This document shows, one piece after another, positions 46,269-55,968 of a stretch of 64,000 nt of DNA. Numbering within the stretch: position 1 is the stretch's first letter; the number at the start of each line of letters is the position of its first letter. The notes below the pieces were generated by a model that worked only from the letters and a program-made list of their open reading frames with translations, was not told the origin of the DNA and did not search any database. Made by a program: the position numbers and the translations under genes. Where the stretch lies: contig OZ020306.1 of NCBI GenBank assembly GCA_963971305.1, positions 61,354,686 to 61,418,685 of the forward strand. Direction: 5' to 3'. The DNA comes from Arcuatula senhousia. Lineage: Eukaryota; Mollusca; Bivalvia; Mytilida; Mytilidae.

Positions 46269-46550
46269 ATGCCTGTGATCGTCATCTCTCTGTTACTAGT
46301 AGTTTATCTGTGTTCTATGGGTCTTTCTCTGACAATTCTAGAATTTGTTTTGAAGTCAGCTGCTGACTGGATCTTTGAATTGCAGCCGATATACGTGTTC
46401 CTCATTATGTTTTGATATTTTAAAAAAAAGAAAAAATCAAGCTCAACAACACAGGCGAGACATCATGCGCTCGTAGAAAAAAAGCAAAATAAGACAGAAA
46501 TAGTCTTTTTTTTAATACCGATGTAGCTTCGTGACGTCAATTATTTTTTT
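46269..46550 (+). repeat. Direct repeat D, copy 2, with CRE site
   Basis: Starts exactly at the right end of the MITE. TGACGTCA is at 46532-46539. It differs from copy 1 by small indels. Confidence 0.8.
46532..46539. promoter_or_regulatory. CRE palindrome TGACGTCA
   Basis: Consensus site kept in the second copy of repeat D despite surrounding differences. Confidence 0.35.
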
Positions 46551-47079
46551 GAAAGAATGAAAACGCGGTGAGTGTATTGCAACCCCTTTCGGTATTTGGT
46601 CTTTTTGAAGTGAGGTCGCGTAAAGATTGCGGTTTTGTTGCTTATAAGGCTTTCTTTTTTTTACACTGAAGCCTATTTTTATGAAATTATCCTGTTGTCA
46701 TCTTATGTTTTTTTTTCTATCTGATTTTAATTGTTTTGATTCAAACGCGCTTAAAATATTTATAATGATACACATTTTGATACATGTAAATGTTTCTCAA
46801 TTCTTTAACAAATGTCTCGTAAAGTGTTAAGATAGTTTTATCCTATTTATTTATTTTATATGATTTAAATGGATGGACGAGGGTTTCTTATCTGATAACT
46901 CTACCGACAACCCCCCCCCCGAAAAAAAAAAGATCAAATAAATAGAATGTTCTTGGTTACACATAATGAATAGGAACGGTCAAATAACCTGCAACATTTT
47001 TTTTTTCTTTCACCGTTTAACCGTTTTCTTCTATAAGTACTTTTGATTGTATTTTATGATTAAAATCATTTCAACTTAC

Positions 47080-47770
47080 CATGCATTGCCCCAGCGGCAC
47101 AATTCTGTTTCATTTTAATTCCTACGTAGAAGTATCCGACAGCCAAAACTAGTCCATAAATCATAAACAGTGTCTGACAAATCACCAGCATAACTTTGGC
47201 AGACGGTTTATAGAAAACGACGGCGTCGGTAGTTATTACGATTACAAGATGAAACCCGGTCACCATCAAAATGGCGGAAAACTTTTGAAATTTTGGCGGT
47301 CCAACGTCCATCTTGGTTGTATCCAATAAAACAAGAAACACCAAACTAAACGATGAGGTCAGAAATGGCAAACCAACGGACCATATTAGTCTTGCTGTCA
47401 AAAATGGGATGTTGTTGAAGGCATAATACGGTTCTGCAAAAAGGGACAACGCTCGTGTCAAGTTGAAAAACATGACCATCAACAACAGCGAGACAGTTAG
47501 TTTTCCTTTTCCGGCTTTTACCGATTTTATCACAGAACAGATACAAACAACTGCAAGTACAAACGCAAGAGCATAACATATCCCAAATAAGTAAATATGA
47601 AGTGGCCACGCTGCGCCCCACTCCTTAAAAGCATACGACCATTCGGGTTCCGGTTCTGGCCAAGCATACGCTTCCGGTTCTACCTCGGGCGCTGGTTCTG
47701 TTTCTGGCTCTACTTCCGATTCGGCAGTAGATTCTGGTTCTGGCTCAAAAGTTGGCTCTGGTTCAGCCAT
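47080..47770 (-). CDS. PRRT3/PRRT4-like seven-transmembrane protein, exon 1
   Basis: Starts at ATG 47770 in a good Kozak context (AAAT before, G after) and ends in the donor GTAAGT at 47079, phase 1. Residues 1-45 are an acidic Glu-Pro repeat (EPEPT, PEPES, VEPE, WPEPEPEW) without a signal peptide, presumably the extracellular end. Then follow about five hydrophobic membrane segments, near residues 55-78, 90-113, 126-149, 163-186 and 190-216. The WAAAW/WGAAWPLH motif just before the first segment and the pattern of segments resemble vertebrate proline-rich transmembrane proteins 3 and 4, of which molluscs have many relatives. The biochemical function of this family is not established. Exon 2 at 42520-42162 adds segments 6 and 7. 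The orientation and name are inference from the pattern; a 7TM protein itself is well supported. Confidence 0.75.
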
Positions 47771-47774
47771 ATTT

Positions 47775-49090
47775 AGTTCAAGTCCACCGTCACATAATTC
47801 TTCATCTTTAATTATTTAATTGTAAAAGTCCTCGTAAAAAGTGTTACTGTTATCTAACGAATAAGATACACTTATTTTTTTAAATACTAAATAAAGTTAT
47901 CTGATAATGTTTCCTCTATTCGTAATCTTTTTACTTGAATATCTTTTCCCACTAGGTCTGTTGGTTACACTGTATATTATGATTCTGGTTTTAAAGTTGG
48001 CTCTGGTAGGTAATTTTTACGTCAAGCACACAGAAAAAATGTTTCATTCTCATATTTTACAGATTAAAATTCCAATTTTTAGGCAACTTTAATCATATCA
48101 AAAAATACACACTTTTTGTTACTACTTTTTATATCATTGTTTTTTTTTAAGACTTCCGTTAGTAATATTTCCTCAATTTTAAATCCGTTGATACTTCCGA
48201 AATAAATTATGTCTATTTTAACACAAACAGTTATCTTTTTACTGTCCAAAAAAATGCTCGCTTTACACGATTGGAAAAAACAGCTAGCTCTACTTGTCAA
48301 CTTCTGAATAGTACTAATTGAATGGCTCCAATCAATGATGTCACCAGCTTTTATACCTCATCATTTAATGGTAAATAAACAAATCAGCATGTACAACATG
48401 TTGTGAAAATCTATATTCTTATACCGGAAACAAAAGGTGCAAATGAAAGGAAAATATGGTACATGTTGTCTTTTTCGGATGGGTACACTTTAAGAAAAGG
48501 TTTACTTTAACGGTTGTCACAGTAGTGCCTCTGGGATCTAGTAAAATTGACCACATCTCAAATTATCCACTTCATAATCTTTTTTTTAAATGTACCTCTC
48601 GGCTGGTGATATATATTTTTTTCTTATTAAAACTTAGTAAAAATTCAAATATGCTGATTGATTTCTGATTTGATAGACACCACACCCTATTACCATACCA
48701 GAATGTCTATCTACTTTTGTATATCCCCTTCCGCATTTTTTACCCTTTTTATTTATTTTTCATCGTCACTCTATATAGTTTGTTTGTTTTCAAATTGTAT
48801 TGGGTTGTCTGTTTGTAAATCAGATTTTCAGATTTTTAGATGCCCCTTCCCTCTTTGTCGTATAGATAGTCAAGGTTAAAATGGATCAACTATGTTATAA
48901 TAAACTCGGGTCTATATTTTTTTTTTGGAAAGGGGGGAGGGTTTACACACAATCCGGTCGAAAAAAAGGTTTGGAGTTAAGTATTAATCAAAGTACCGTT
49001 GGTACTGACAACTCGGAAGTCAGAATGTTTTCTTTTATAATGGAACTTTATATCCAATGGATGAAGAATGTTTGTCACCATATAACATGG
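47775..49090. other. Upstream region of the PRRT-like gene, unassigned
   Basis: AT-rich with no recognised promoter element or gene. A poly-T and poly-G mixture is at 48910-48940. It ends where the retrotransposon begins. Confidence 0.45.
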
Positions 49091-50059
49091 TTTATACATT
49101 TCCCCTGATATAGATCGACATGACTTCAAGACCAACCTAATTTAACCCCAAAACATTTCAAACGCCCTGGTATCACCACCATCCTCATTCAATTGGCAAT
49201 TAATACAAATATGAAGAATAACTAAATTTATTAACTAACGAATCATTCTAACACAAACTAAGCTATTAACTAATCTTAAAAGAAATATACTTTTTACATA
49301 AACAAACAGAAACTACAAGTAATATAAACATACAAGAATTAAGTTTGGCTTCTCGGGGGCTACTCATACTACACCATCTATGCTAATTTCTAATGAATTT
49401 GCTGGTCAAGGCAATATTAAAATAAATAGATAAATATAAAATAGAATCATAAGTTTAATGCTTAGTTGAACAAGTATTAACACTAAAGATTTAGGTGGCA
49501 GAATCCAACCTTAGCGAACAAATTAATAAATTTACTTAAACAAATCCAACATAAAGTTATATAAGTATCTTAAAAACCTGAACGGCCGGTGGCAGAGTCC
49601 AACCTAGCCCAGGCAGCTGAAGCCGGCCTGTAGAATGTGAGTGATCAAACATAAATAGGTGGCAGAATCCAACCTGTCTGACTTAAGGAAAGGTGGCAGA
49701 ATCCAACCTTGTTAATACAATGGTAGGTGGCAGAATCCAACCTGATTTAGTTAAAGGAAAGGTGGCAGAATCCAACCTTATTAATAAAATGGTAGGTGGC
49801 AGAATCCAACCTGATTTAGTTAAAGGAAAGGTGGCAGAATCCAACCTTATTAATAAAATGGTAGGTGGCAGAATCCAACCTGATTTACTTAAAGGAAAGG
49901 TGGCAGAATCCAACCTTTTAAACAAAAACGGTGTTTGATATTGTGACCTAAAAATTACAAAAATATACCGGATTGTACCCCTTATATATATGCATAGTAT
50001 ATAAGCCAAGGCTGTAAAATGAATTGGGGGAAAATAATTTGAAAAATTATGCACGCCAA
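49091..50059 (-). repeat. Split direct repeat B2 (3' end of the element)
   Basis: 969 bases matching 50377-51345 at a constant offset of 1286. Contains ten copies of the 18-bp motif GGTGGCAGAATCCAACCT (one with a single change). Confidence 0.92.
49692..49920 (+). repeat. 18-bp motif array in B2
   Basis: Seven copies of GGTGGCAGAATCCAACCT start at about 49692, 49726, 49761, 49795, 49830, 49864 and 49899, with alternating 34/35-base spacing, i.e. a ~69-bp dimer. Three more lie outside at about 49496, 49586 (variant GAGTCC) and 49662. Each motif can form an imperfect hairpin (GGTGG against CCAACC). Confidence 0.9.
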
Positions 50060-50142
50060 TATTCCTTAAAAGTGTAGCATAAGTTGCCCCAATTAAAAAA
50101 AAAAAAACAAACCGATAGGTGTTGAAGGGGATGGTGGGTGGG

Positions 50143-50380
50143 TCGATAGAATAATTCGTCAACAGTAAACCCTGACTATTTTTAAACTGCTAAATTTAAT
50201 GTGCATGATATATGTTACTATAATTAGCCTATTCACGTGTAACATGTCAATGACCTCTGAATTGCTGTATACAAAACCACGTGTATGTAGTTAATTTGGC
50301 AGCATGGAAAATGTAACCATATTACTGAGATTTATATTGAAATGTATAAACTTAAATTTAATAAATTAAATGATCTTTTA
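50143..50380 (-). repeat. Split direct repeat A2
   Basis: 238 bases matching A1 (55969-56206) at a constant offset of 5826; runs directly into B1. Confidence 0.92.
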
Positions 50381-51345
50381 TACATTTCCCCTGATATAGA
50401 TCGACATGACTTCAAGACCAACCTAATTTAACCCCAAAACATTTCAAACGCCCTGGTATCACCACCATCCTCATTCAATTGGCAATTAATACAAATATGA
50501 AGAATAACTAAATTTATTAACTAACGAATCATTCTAACACAAACTAAGCTATTAACTAATCTTAAAAGAAATATACTTTTTACATAAACAAACAGAAACT
50601 ACAAGTAATATAAACATACAAGAATTAAGTTTGGCTTCTCGGGGGCTACTCATACTACACCATCTATGCTAATTTCTAATGAATTTGCTGGTCAAGGCAA
50701 TATTAAAATAAATAGATAAATATAAAATAGAATCATAAGTTTAATGCTTAGTTGAACAAGTATTAACACTAAAGATTTAGGTGGCAGAATCCAACCTTAG
50801 CGAACAAATTAATAAATTTACTTAAACAAATCCAACATAAAGTTATATAAGTATCTTAAAAACCTGAACGGCCGGTGGCAGAGTCCAACCTAGCCCAGGC
50901 AGCTGAAGCCGGCCTGTAGAATGTGAGTGATCAAACATAAATAGGTGGCAGAATCCAACCTGTCTGACTTAAGGAAAGGTGGCAGAATCCAACCTTGTTA
51001 ATACAATGGTAGGTGGCAGAATCCAACCTGATTTAGTTAAAGGAAAGGTGGCAGAATCCAACCTTATTAATAAAATGGTAGGTGGCAGAATCCAACCTGA
51101 TTTAGTTAAAGGAAAGGTGGCAGAATCCAACCTTATTAATAAAATGGTAGGTGGCAGAATCCAACCTGATTTACTTAAAGGAAAGGTGGCAGAATCCAAC
51201 CTTTTAAACAAAAACGGTGTTTGATATTGTGACCTAAAAATTACAAAAATATACCGGATTGTACCCCTTATATATATGCATAGTATATAAGCCAAGGCTG
51301 TAAAATGAATTGGGGGAAAATAATTTGAAAAATTATGCACGCCAA
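50377..51345 (-). repeat. Split direct repeat B1
   Basis: Copy of B2; carries the same 18-bp motif array (about 50978-51206). Confidence 0.92.
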
Positions 51346-51579
51346 ATGAATGAATGCATTGAAATATCAATTTAATGCATGAGTGAAGCCCCCAAGAAAA
51401 ATAACCGCCAAACTTTATATAATAGCAAAACAAAAAAAAAACAAGAAAAATATATATAAATGTAATACATGCATGACATGTTTTAATATAGCAATATACA
51501 ATACAAGAGAATGATTGTAATTACAAATTCGAAAATAATTCTTATCATAATCAAAACTTCCCTGCGAGAAGTAGCAAAA
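51346..51579 (-). other. Element 3' untranslated region
   Basis: Between the recombinase stop and B1; AT-rich, no motif recognised. Confidence 0.6.
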
Positions 51580-52610
51580 TCAGTGACCAATAGGACTTGT
51601 ACTAATAGGTAATTCACTCATATCATTTTGAGCTAGTTCTATTATTCTCTGGTCTACTTTTATATATCGATTATAACAATCCGATTCCCATCTGCCTAAC
51701 GATTTGATAATGTGGTCTTGTACACCTCTAGCGGCAGCTGATGTGGCTGCACCACTTCGAAAAGAATGACCAGAATACCTATCTGTATCATAACCTACTT
51801 GACTGAGCGTGTCTCTTAGGTATTGAAGAAAAACTTGTCTAGATAGGGGCCTCATATCTACTTCACTTTGAACAAATAAAGGATTAGATGAAGAAGCACC
51901 TTGAGATTGTCTTAGACCTATATATGTGACCATAGACGAGACAGGTTTAAATTGATTATTCTCATATATTATAATGTCAATTCCCTTATTGAAAGGATCA
52001 CATTTGGAACTATGTAGATGTAAAATAAAAAACTGTTGGCCTATGTCTATTGATACATCAGCTATGGACAGATAATGAGAGCTACTATCTTTTTGAGTGA
52101 ATTCTCCACATCGCAAGAAACCAAAAAACGCTAGCTTAAAAACACACTGTAACATACTGTTCACAAAACAAGAAAAAATATTTGCCTCACTTGATAAAAA
52201 TTGACACATATCATGAAGAACAGAGGCAGTAATAGGAAGTCTCTTAGCAAAATCATTGTGTTGTGACTTTTTAATTCCTCGCAATACATAAGATAATTGG
52301 CTCTGCGAAACCAGAGGGTCATACTTATTATATCTTAAATAGTAATATCTAATACCTGCTAGGTAAAGCTTAATTGTTTCGTATTTGATCATTAAAACAT
52401 TTTTACAATATGTGACAAAATTAATAAAATGCTCTTCTACGACATGAGGATAAAAATGACTCTTGCTTAAATCGTTACACTCATTATTTAAGCGGTTCAT
52501 GGCTAAAACTTTACAAAACAATTAATACCAGATTTATATACTTGTCTAGTGTTAACACTTAGGGCTACATCCCAGAGTTCTTGGACCTGTGTATCTAGGG
52601 CATCATGACC
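51580..52610 (-). CDS. Tyrosine recombinase (YR) of the retrotransposon, frame broken near its start
   Basis: The main frame (51580-52500, first ATG at 52500) holds the full catalytic domain: the first Arg in FGFLRCGEF (residue ~137 counting from 52521), HSFR (His ~252, Arg ~255), Trp in LGRWES (~278) and the nucleophile Tyr in NRYIK (~286). Tyrosine recombinases insert circular DNA copies of such elements without target duplications. Upstream, the N-terminal segment typical of the family (LWDVALSVNTRQVYKSG) lies in a different frame, is open from inside the RT gene, and ends at TAG 52505-52503 within a four-T run. The two frames overlap there. The simplest reading is a one-base loss or assembly error in that run; use of the internal ATG is the alternative. 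The core catalytic residues are all present. Confidence 0.85.
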
Positions 52611-54262
52611 ATTGACGGTGGTAGACAGGGAGTCGGTATCGAATCTGCTGATGGGGCCATCTTTCGAAATCTGTGCATCTGAAATCGAGACAGAGCATCT
52701 GCAATATCATTTTTAACTCCCGGAATATGTCTAGCATGCACTAAATAATTATGAATTGCTGAATGATGCGTTAATTTCCTCATCAGTTTCATGATGCTCA
52801 TAATTTTTGATCTTCCTTTATTGATGATTTCAACAGTTGACAAATTATCACAATAGAATACAATACGCAGCCTTTGCCAATGATGGCCCCATAGCACACA
52901 TGCCATCACGATTGGGTACAGCTCGAAGAAGGCCATAGAAGTTTGCTCTTCATGTAATAACGAAATCGGAAAGGTTCCTTGAAACCAGTGATTTTGAAAG
53001 AAACCCGCGAAAGCTGAGTCTGTAGCGTCTGTATACAATTCTAAATCTGGTGCTTTGGTAAGGTGTTCATTCATAAAAAACGATACCCCATTCCACTCTG
53101 ATAGAAATTGAGACCACATACGAAGATCTGACTTACACGATTTATTCAGATGAACATGGTGCGAAAGCTTAGAAACTGTAGTTGAAAGCTTTATTAAGTA
53201 TGATACAAATGAGCGACCTGGTTGCACTACTCTACACGCAAAGTTAAGGTGCCCTAAAAGACTCAGGAGTTCCCTTTTTGTACACGAATTTCTATCTGTG
53301 AAGCTTCCTATTATTTCTTGAATACGACATACTTTCTCCATAGGCAACCTAGCTTCCATTTTTTCCGTATCTAGAATGACCCCTAAATATTCTAGTACAG
53401 TAACCGGTCCTTCCGTTTTCTTTTCTGACAGCGGTATATTAAGCTCTCTAAAAATATTTAACAAGATACTTTTTGTTTGTGTCGCATTTTCTTCCCGATT
53501 CACAATAACCAAAAAATCATCTAATAAATGTAAAATGTGACTTATATTATACTCGAATTCTGCTATCCAACAAATTGCAGATGAAAGAGTGTCAAATATT
53601 CGAGGTGACGACCTACTTCCGAATACGAGTCGATTAAAAAAGAAATACTCTTCATTCCATTTAATACAATGATACGGCCACATTTCCGGTGAAAGTGGCA
53701 TAATCTTAAACGCGTCTGTAATGTCAGTCTTAATGAGAAAAACTCCTTGACCTAAACTTTTAATAATTCTAATTGCGTCATCTATTTTGACATATTGCAG
53801 AGAATACTCCTCCTTATCAATCAATTCATTTAAACAGGGGTTTTCACTATCATTATGAGGAGCAGACAAGTCTACAATGAGCCTTTTCTTTTTACTGTAC
53901 TTGCTTTCAGCCACACCGATAGGATTAACCCTATAATTAACAAATGGGATTGAATCAAAGGGACCCGTCAGATATCCCTTTTCCAGTTCTGTTTGAATTA
54001 ACTCAGAAACAATATCTTTATTTCTCACCGCAGATTGTAAATTTTTGCATTCAATTGAGTTTTTTGGAAAGGACTGAAGACCTGTATGAAATCCAAAACG
54101 TAACCCATGAATCAAATAATGTTTCGATTTAGTATCTGGATAATTGCGCAGAAGAAATTCTAGATTTGGAATATTAATAGGAGTGTTAACAGAATTAGAT
54201 TTTTTAGGTCGACCTAAATTTTCCTCACCTGGGTCCCCATTCTCTGGGACCCAGCATTCTCG
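52595..54262 (-). CDS. Reverse transcriptase and RNase H (Pol) of the retrotransposon
   Basis: The frame is open from within gag. Translated from the frameshift site (codon at 54262) it adds about 555 residues. RT: KTDITDAF with the first catalytic Asp, FGSRSSPRIFD, and LLDDFLVI with the Asp-Asp pair; this LDD form is typical of DIRS/Ngaro RTs. RNase H follows: YTDATDSAF, FELYP, YCDN, and NDIADALSR supply the four acidic residues Asp, Glu, Asp, Asp. No ATG precedes the conserved N-terminal region (YLIHGLRFGF), so expression as a Gag-Pol fusion by -1 frameshifting is likely. The frame is intact to TAG at 52597-52595. No protease or methyltransferase is seen. Confidence 0.92.
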   Translation of the reverse strand, partial: RECWVPENGDPGEENLGRPKKSNSVNTPINIPNLEFLLRNYPDTKSKHYLIHGLRFGFHTGLQSFPKNSIECKNLQSAVRNKDIVSELIQTELEKGYLTGPFDSIPFVNYRVNPIGVAESKYSKKKRLIVDLSAPHNDSENPCLNELIDKEEYSLQYVKIDDAIRIIKSLGQGVFLIKTDITDAFKIMPLSPEMWPYHCIKWNEEYFFFNRLVFGSRSSPRIFDTLSSAICWIAEFEYNISHILHLLDDFLVIVNREENATQTKSILLNIFRELNIPLSEKKTEGPVTVLEYLGVILDTEKMEARLPMEKVCRIQEIIGSFTDRNSCTKRELLSLLGHLNFACRVVQPGRSFVSYLIKLSTTVSKLSHHVHLNKSCKSDLRMWSQFLSEWNGVSFFMNEHLTKAPDLELYTDATDSAFAGFFQNHWFQGTFPISLLHEEQTSMAFFELYPIVMACVLWGHHWQRLRIVFYCDNLSTVEIINKGRSKIMSIMKLMRKLTHHSAIHNYLVHARHIPGVKNDIADALSRFQMHRFRKMAPSADSIPTPCLPPSMVMMP

Positions 54263-55605
54263 TTTTTTGACTGACAGATTGATCGTGGATGTTCCCCTTT
54301 ACAAACCAGGCACACATGAATGTTCCTACATCGTAGAGAAGTGCAACCCTTAGAACCATTATAATTGTTACAGATTTCTTTGCCTAAATATGTAACCCGG
54401 TCTCTGCCGTACATGTCAATGTCTTCCATTTTGTTAAAACCCCGGGCCGCTCTCTGCGTTTGGCTACACATGTTAGAAGAATGAAAGGAGCTGCCACAAC
54501 TAGAACAGGCATTTGGTCTAACATTCGCAAAAATGTTACAGAAGAGCGTGTTATTCCTGATTGACCAGTCGACCAACCTGTTATTGTAACGAAGGTGAGA
54601 AGCTGCATCTAACGAAAACTTTTTGTGGTACTCGTAAAAACCTGGACCAGGATATCTGGTAGCCATTTCCACGATGTCTCGTTCATAAAGATCAAGTTCG
54701 GATCGCCTTTGGGGAAAAGCGCTACACATGATGTTTTTGTAGACCCCAAATGCCTGAATAAATTCCCCTAGTGTTAAAGTTTTATTTAAACGAGGATCGG
54801 GCTTAACATTTTTTACCCCCTCTACATCGGCAATTTCTATTATCCCAGAACCAGTATAGTACGGAATTAATAAGGAAGCAAGATTAATGTCTCTACCTGC
54901 AACAATGTTTTTCCTCAACTGGGGGGAAACTGTCTCCACAAACGGTAGTGATTCAGCTGCATACCCTCTGGAAGTGCGCACGGGTTTTCCTCTGGCTTGT
55001 TCTTCACTGCCTGCTGCAGCTGAAGCTGATGAAAATGCTCGAAAGGCTGTATCTAGAGTGAAAAGGGTAGTGTCACTGTCGCTTGCAAGGGGCAGCGGAA
55101 CGGAGCTTAAGCTTAAATTGTCATGGCTAGATAAGACAGGGGCCTGAGGGGGGGTCAACAGAGTAGGACTTCTTACTTCAGGATTTCCATTAATTTGATT
55201 TTGCAAACTGTCTTTTGACAAAGAATTCACTTTATTGGTCAAAGTAATAACGTTCTGTTGTAAAGACTTTACTGTATCAGTTAAGCTTGATACTATTGTC
55301 GTCAATGATTTCTCCGTTTCACTTTGGTCGCGGCCATTGTTGTTTACATACGAATCATGGGATCGCGCACTTCCTAATAAGTCGGGCGATGCAGATCTTG
55401 ACGGTGACGCTTGTGGTTGCGATTCTTCCGCGGTCACTGTATTGTCATTATTCCTCAACAAAGTTACTAATGCCATTCGACGCGCGTTGGCAGGATATCG
55501 AATATTTCTATTTGAAAGTTCAGTTCTCAAACGTGCCATAGTCCAATTTTCATAACGCGCAGGATTGTATGTGTTACGTCTGTTCTTTACCGGGCCCATT
55601 ATCAA
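54214..55605 (-). CDS. Gag-like protein of the retrotransposon
   Basis: 463 residues from ATG 55605 to TAG 54216-54214. The N-terminus (WTMARLRTELSNRNIRYP and following) resembles a SAP-type helix-turn-helix. The middle (residues ~60-200) is Ser/Gln-rich and disordered, followed by a structured gag core. The C-terminus carries cysteine clusters: CSSCGSSFHSSNMC, then a C-x8-C-x4-C-x3-H finger, and CLVCKGEHPRSIC, matching the finger pair of DIRS/Ngaro ORF1. Gag should package the RNA and assemble particles. The first ATG could be either of two close methionines (55605 or 55599). The frame is intact. The last 16 codons overlap Pol. Confidence 0.9.
   Translation of the reverse strand: MIMGPVKNRRNTYNPARYENWTMARLRTELSNRNIRYPANARRMALVTLLRNNDNTVTAEESQPQASPSRSASPDLLGSARSHDSYVNNNGRDQSETEKSLTTIVSSLTDTVKSLQQNVITLTNKVNSLSKDSLQNQINGNPEVRSPTLLTPPQAPVLSSHDNLSLSSVPLPLASDSDTTLFTLDTAFRAFSSASAAAGSEEQARGKPVRTSRGYAAESLPFVETVSPQLRKNIVAGRDINLASLLIPYYTGSGIIEIADVEGVKNVKPDPRLNKTLTLGEFIQAFGVYKNIMCSAFPQRRSELDLYERDIVEMATRYPGPGFYEYHKKFSLDAASHLRYNNRLVDWSIRNNTLFCNIFANVRPNACSSCGSSFHSSNMCSQTQRAARGFNKMEDIDMYGRDRVTYLGKEICNNYNGSKGCTSLRCRNIHVCLVCKGEHPRSICQSKNENAGSQRMGTQVRKI
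54229..54268 (-). promoter_or_regulatory. Gag-Pol -1 ribosomal frameshift signal
   Basis: On the minus strand: slippery heptamer A AAA AAC in the gag frame (54268-54262), a 7-base spacer GAGAATG (54261-54255), then a perfect 9-bp stem CTGGGTCCC / GGGACCCAG (54254-54246 and 54237-54229) with the 8-base loop AGAGAATG. A AAA AAC is a known efficient -1 site and the Pol frame is exactly the -1 frame. Ribosomes that do not shift end 16 codons later at the gag stop. Confidence 0.85.
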
Positions 55606-55968
55606 TGATTATAAAATGACTAGATCCTTCCACAAAACAAAGTTCCTGTTTCTTAATAATTTTAAATTCTTTGAATAAACCTTAATTGTGTCAATGAGAT
55701 AACAAATATCCTTCTGGCAAACACGATAACTTCCTTATTTACGAAACTCTAAATACATTACGTCTTTGAATGCAAAGGACAATGAAATCAATTGTCATGG
55801 CGGTGCAAGTTCAACACAAGAACGGCGTGTCTCCCAAACAATAGGAATATTGAAACTAAAAAACGACTGTTTTAGAAGTAAATCCTTGATTATAACATTC
55901 GGAAAAGAAATAGTGAAACGATTATAGCCTTATAACAATAATGATGATTCGATTGAATAAATATGATT
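55606..55968 (-). other. Element 5' leader between A1 and gag
   Basis: 363 bases without a conserved frame; presumably untranslated leader. Promoter not identified. Confidence 0.6.

Larger units (their letters stand above)
42521..47079 (-). other. Intron of the PRRT-like gene
   Basis: Bounded by GTAAGT at 47079-47074 and TAG at 42523-42521 on the minus strand. Contents noted separately: a mini inverted-repeat element at 44615, a direct repeat with CRE sites at 45133/46269, and a MITE at 45972. The rest is AT-rich with no recognised gene. Confidence 0.65.

Noticed and set aside
49692..49920. CRISPR-like array of 18-bp direct repeats
   Set aside because: The intervening 16-17 bases are themselves repeated, the host is eukaryotic, and the array is part of a retrotransposon's split repeat.
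49683..50162. 159-residue minus-strand frame and its twin at 50969-51433
   Set aside because: Built from the translated 18-bp motif array in the B repeats; no family motifs and it arises wherever the array is open.
51580..52521. Prophage-type integrase
   Set aside because: Neighbouring Gag and DIRS-type RT genes and split direct repeats show it is a retrotransposon recombinase.
54887..55555. Plus-strand frames opposite gag
   Set aside because: Antisense shadows of the intact gag gene.
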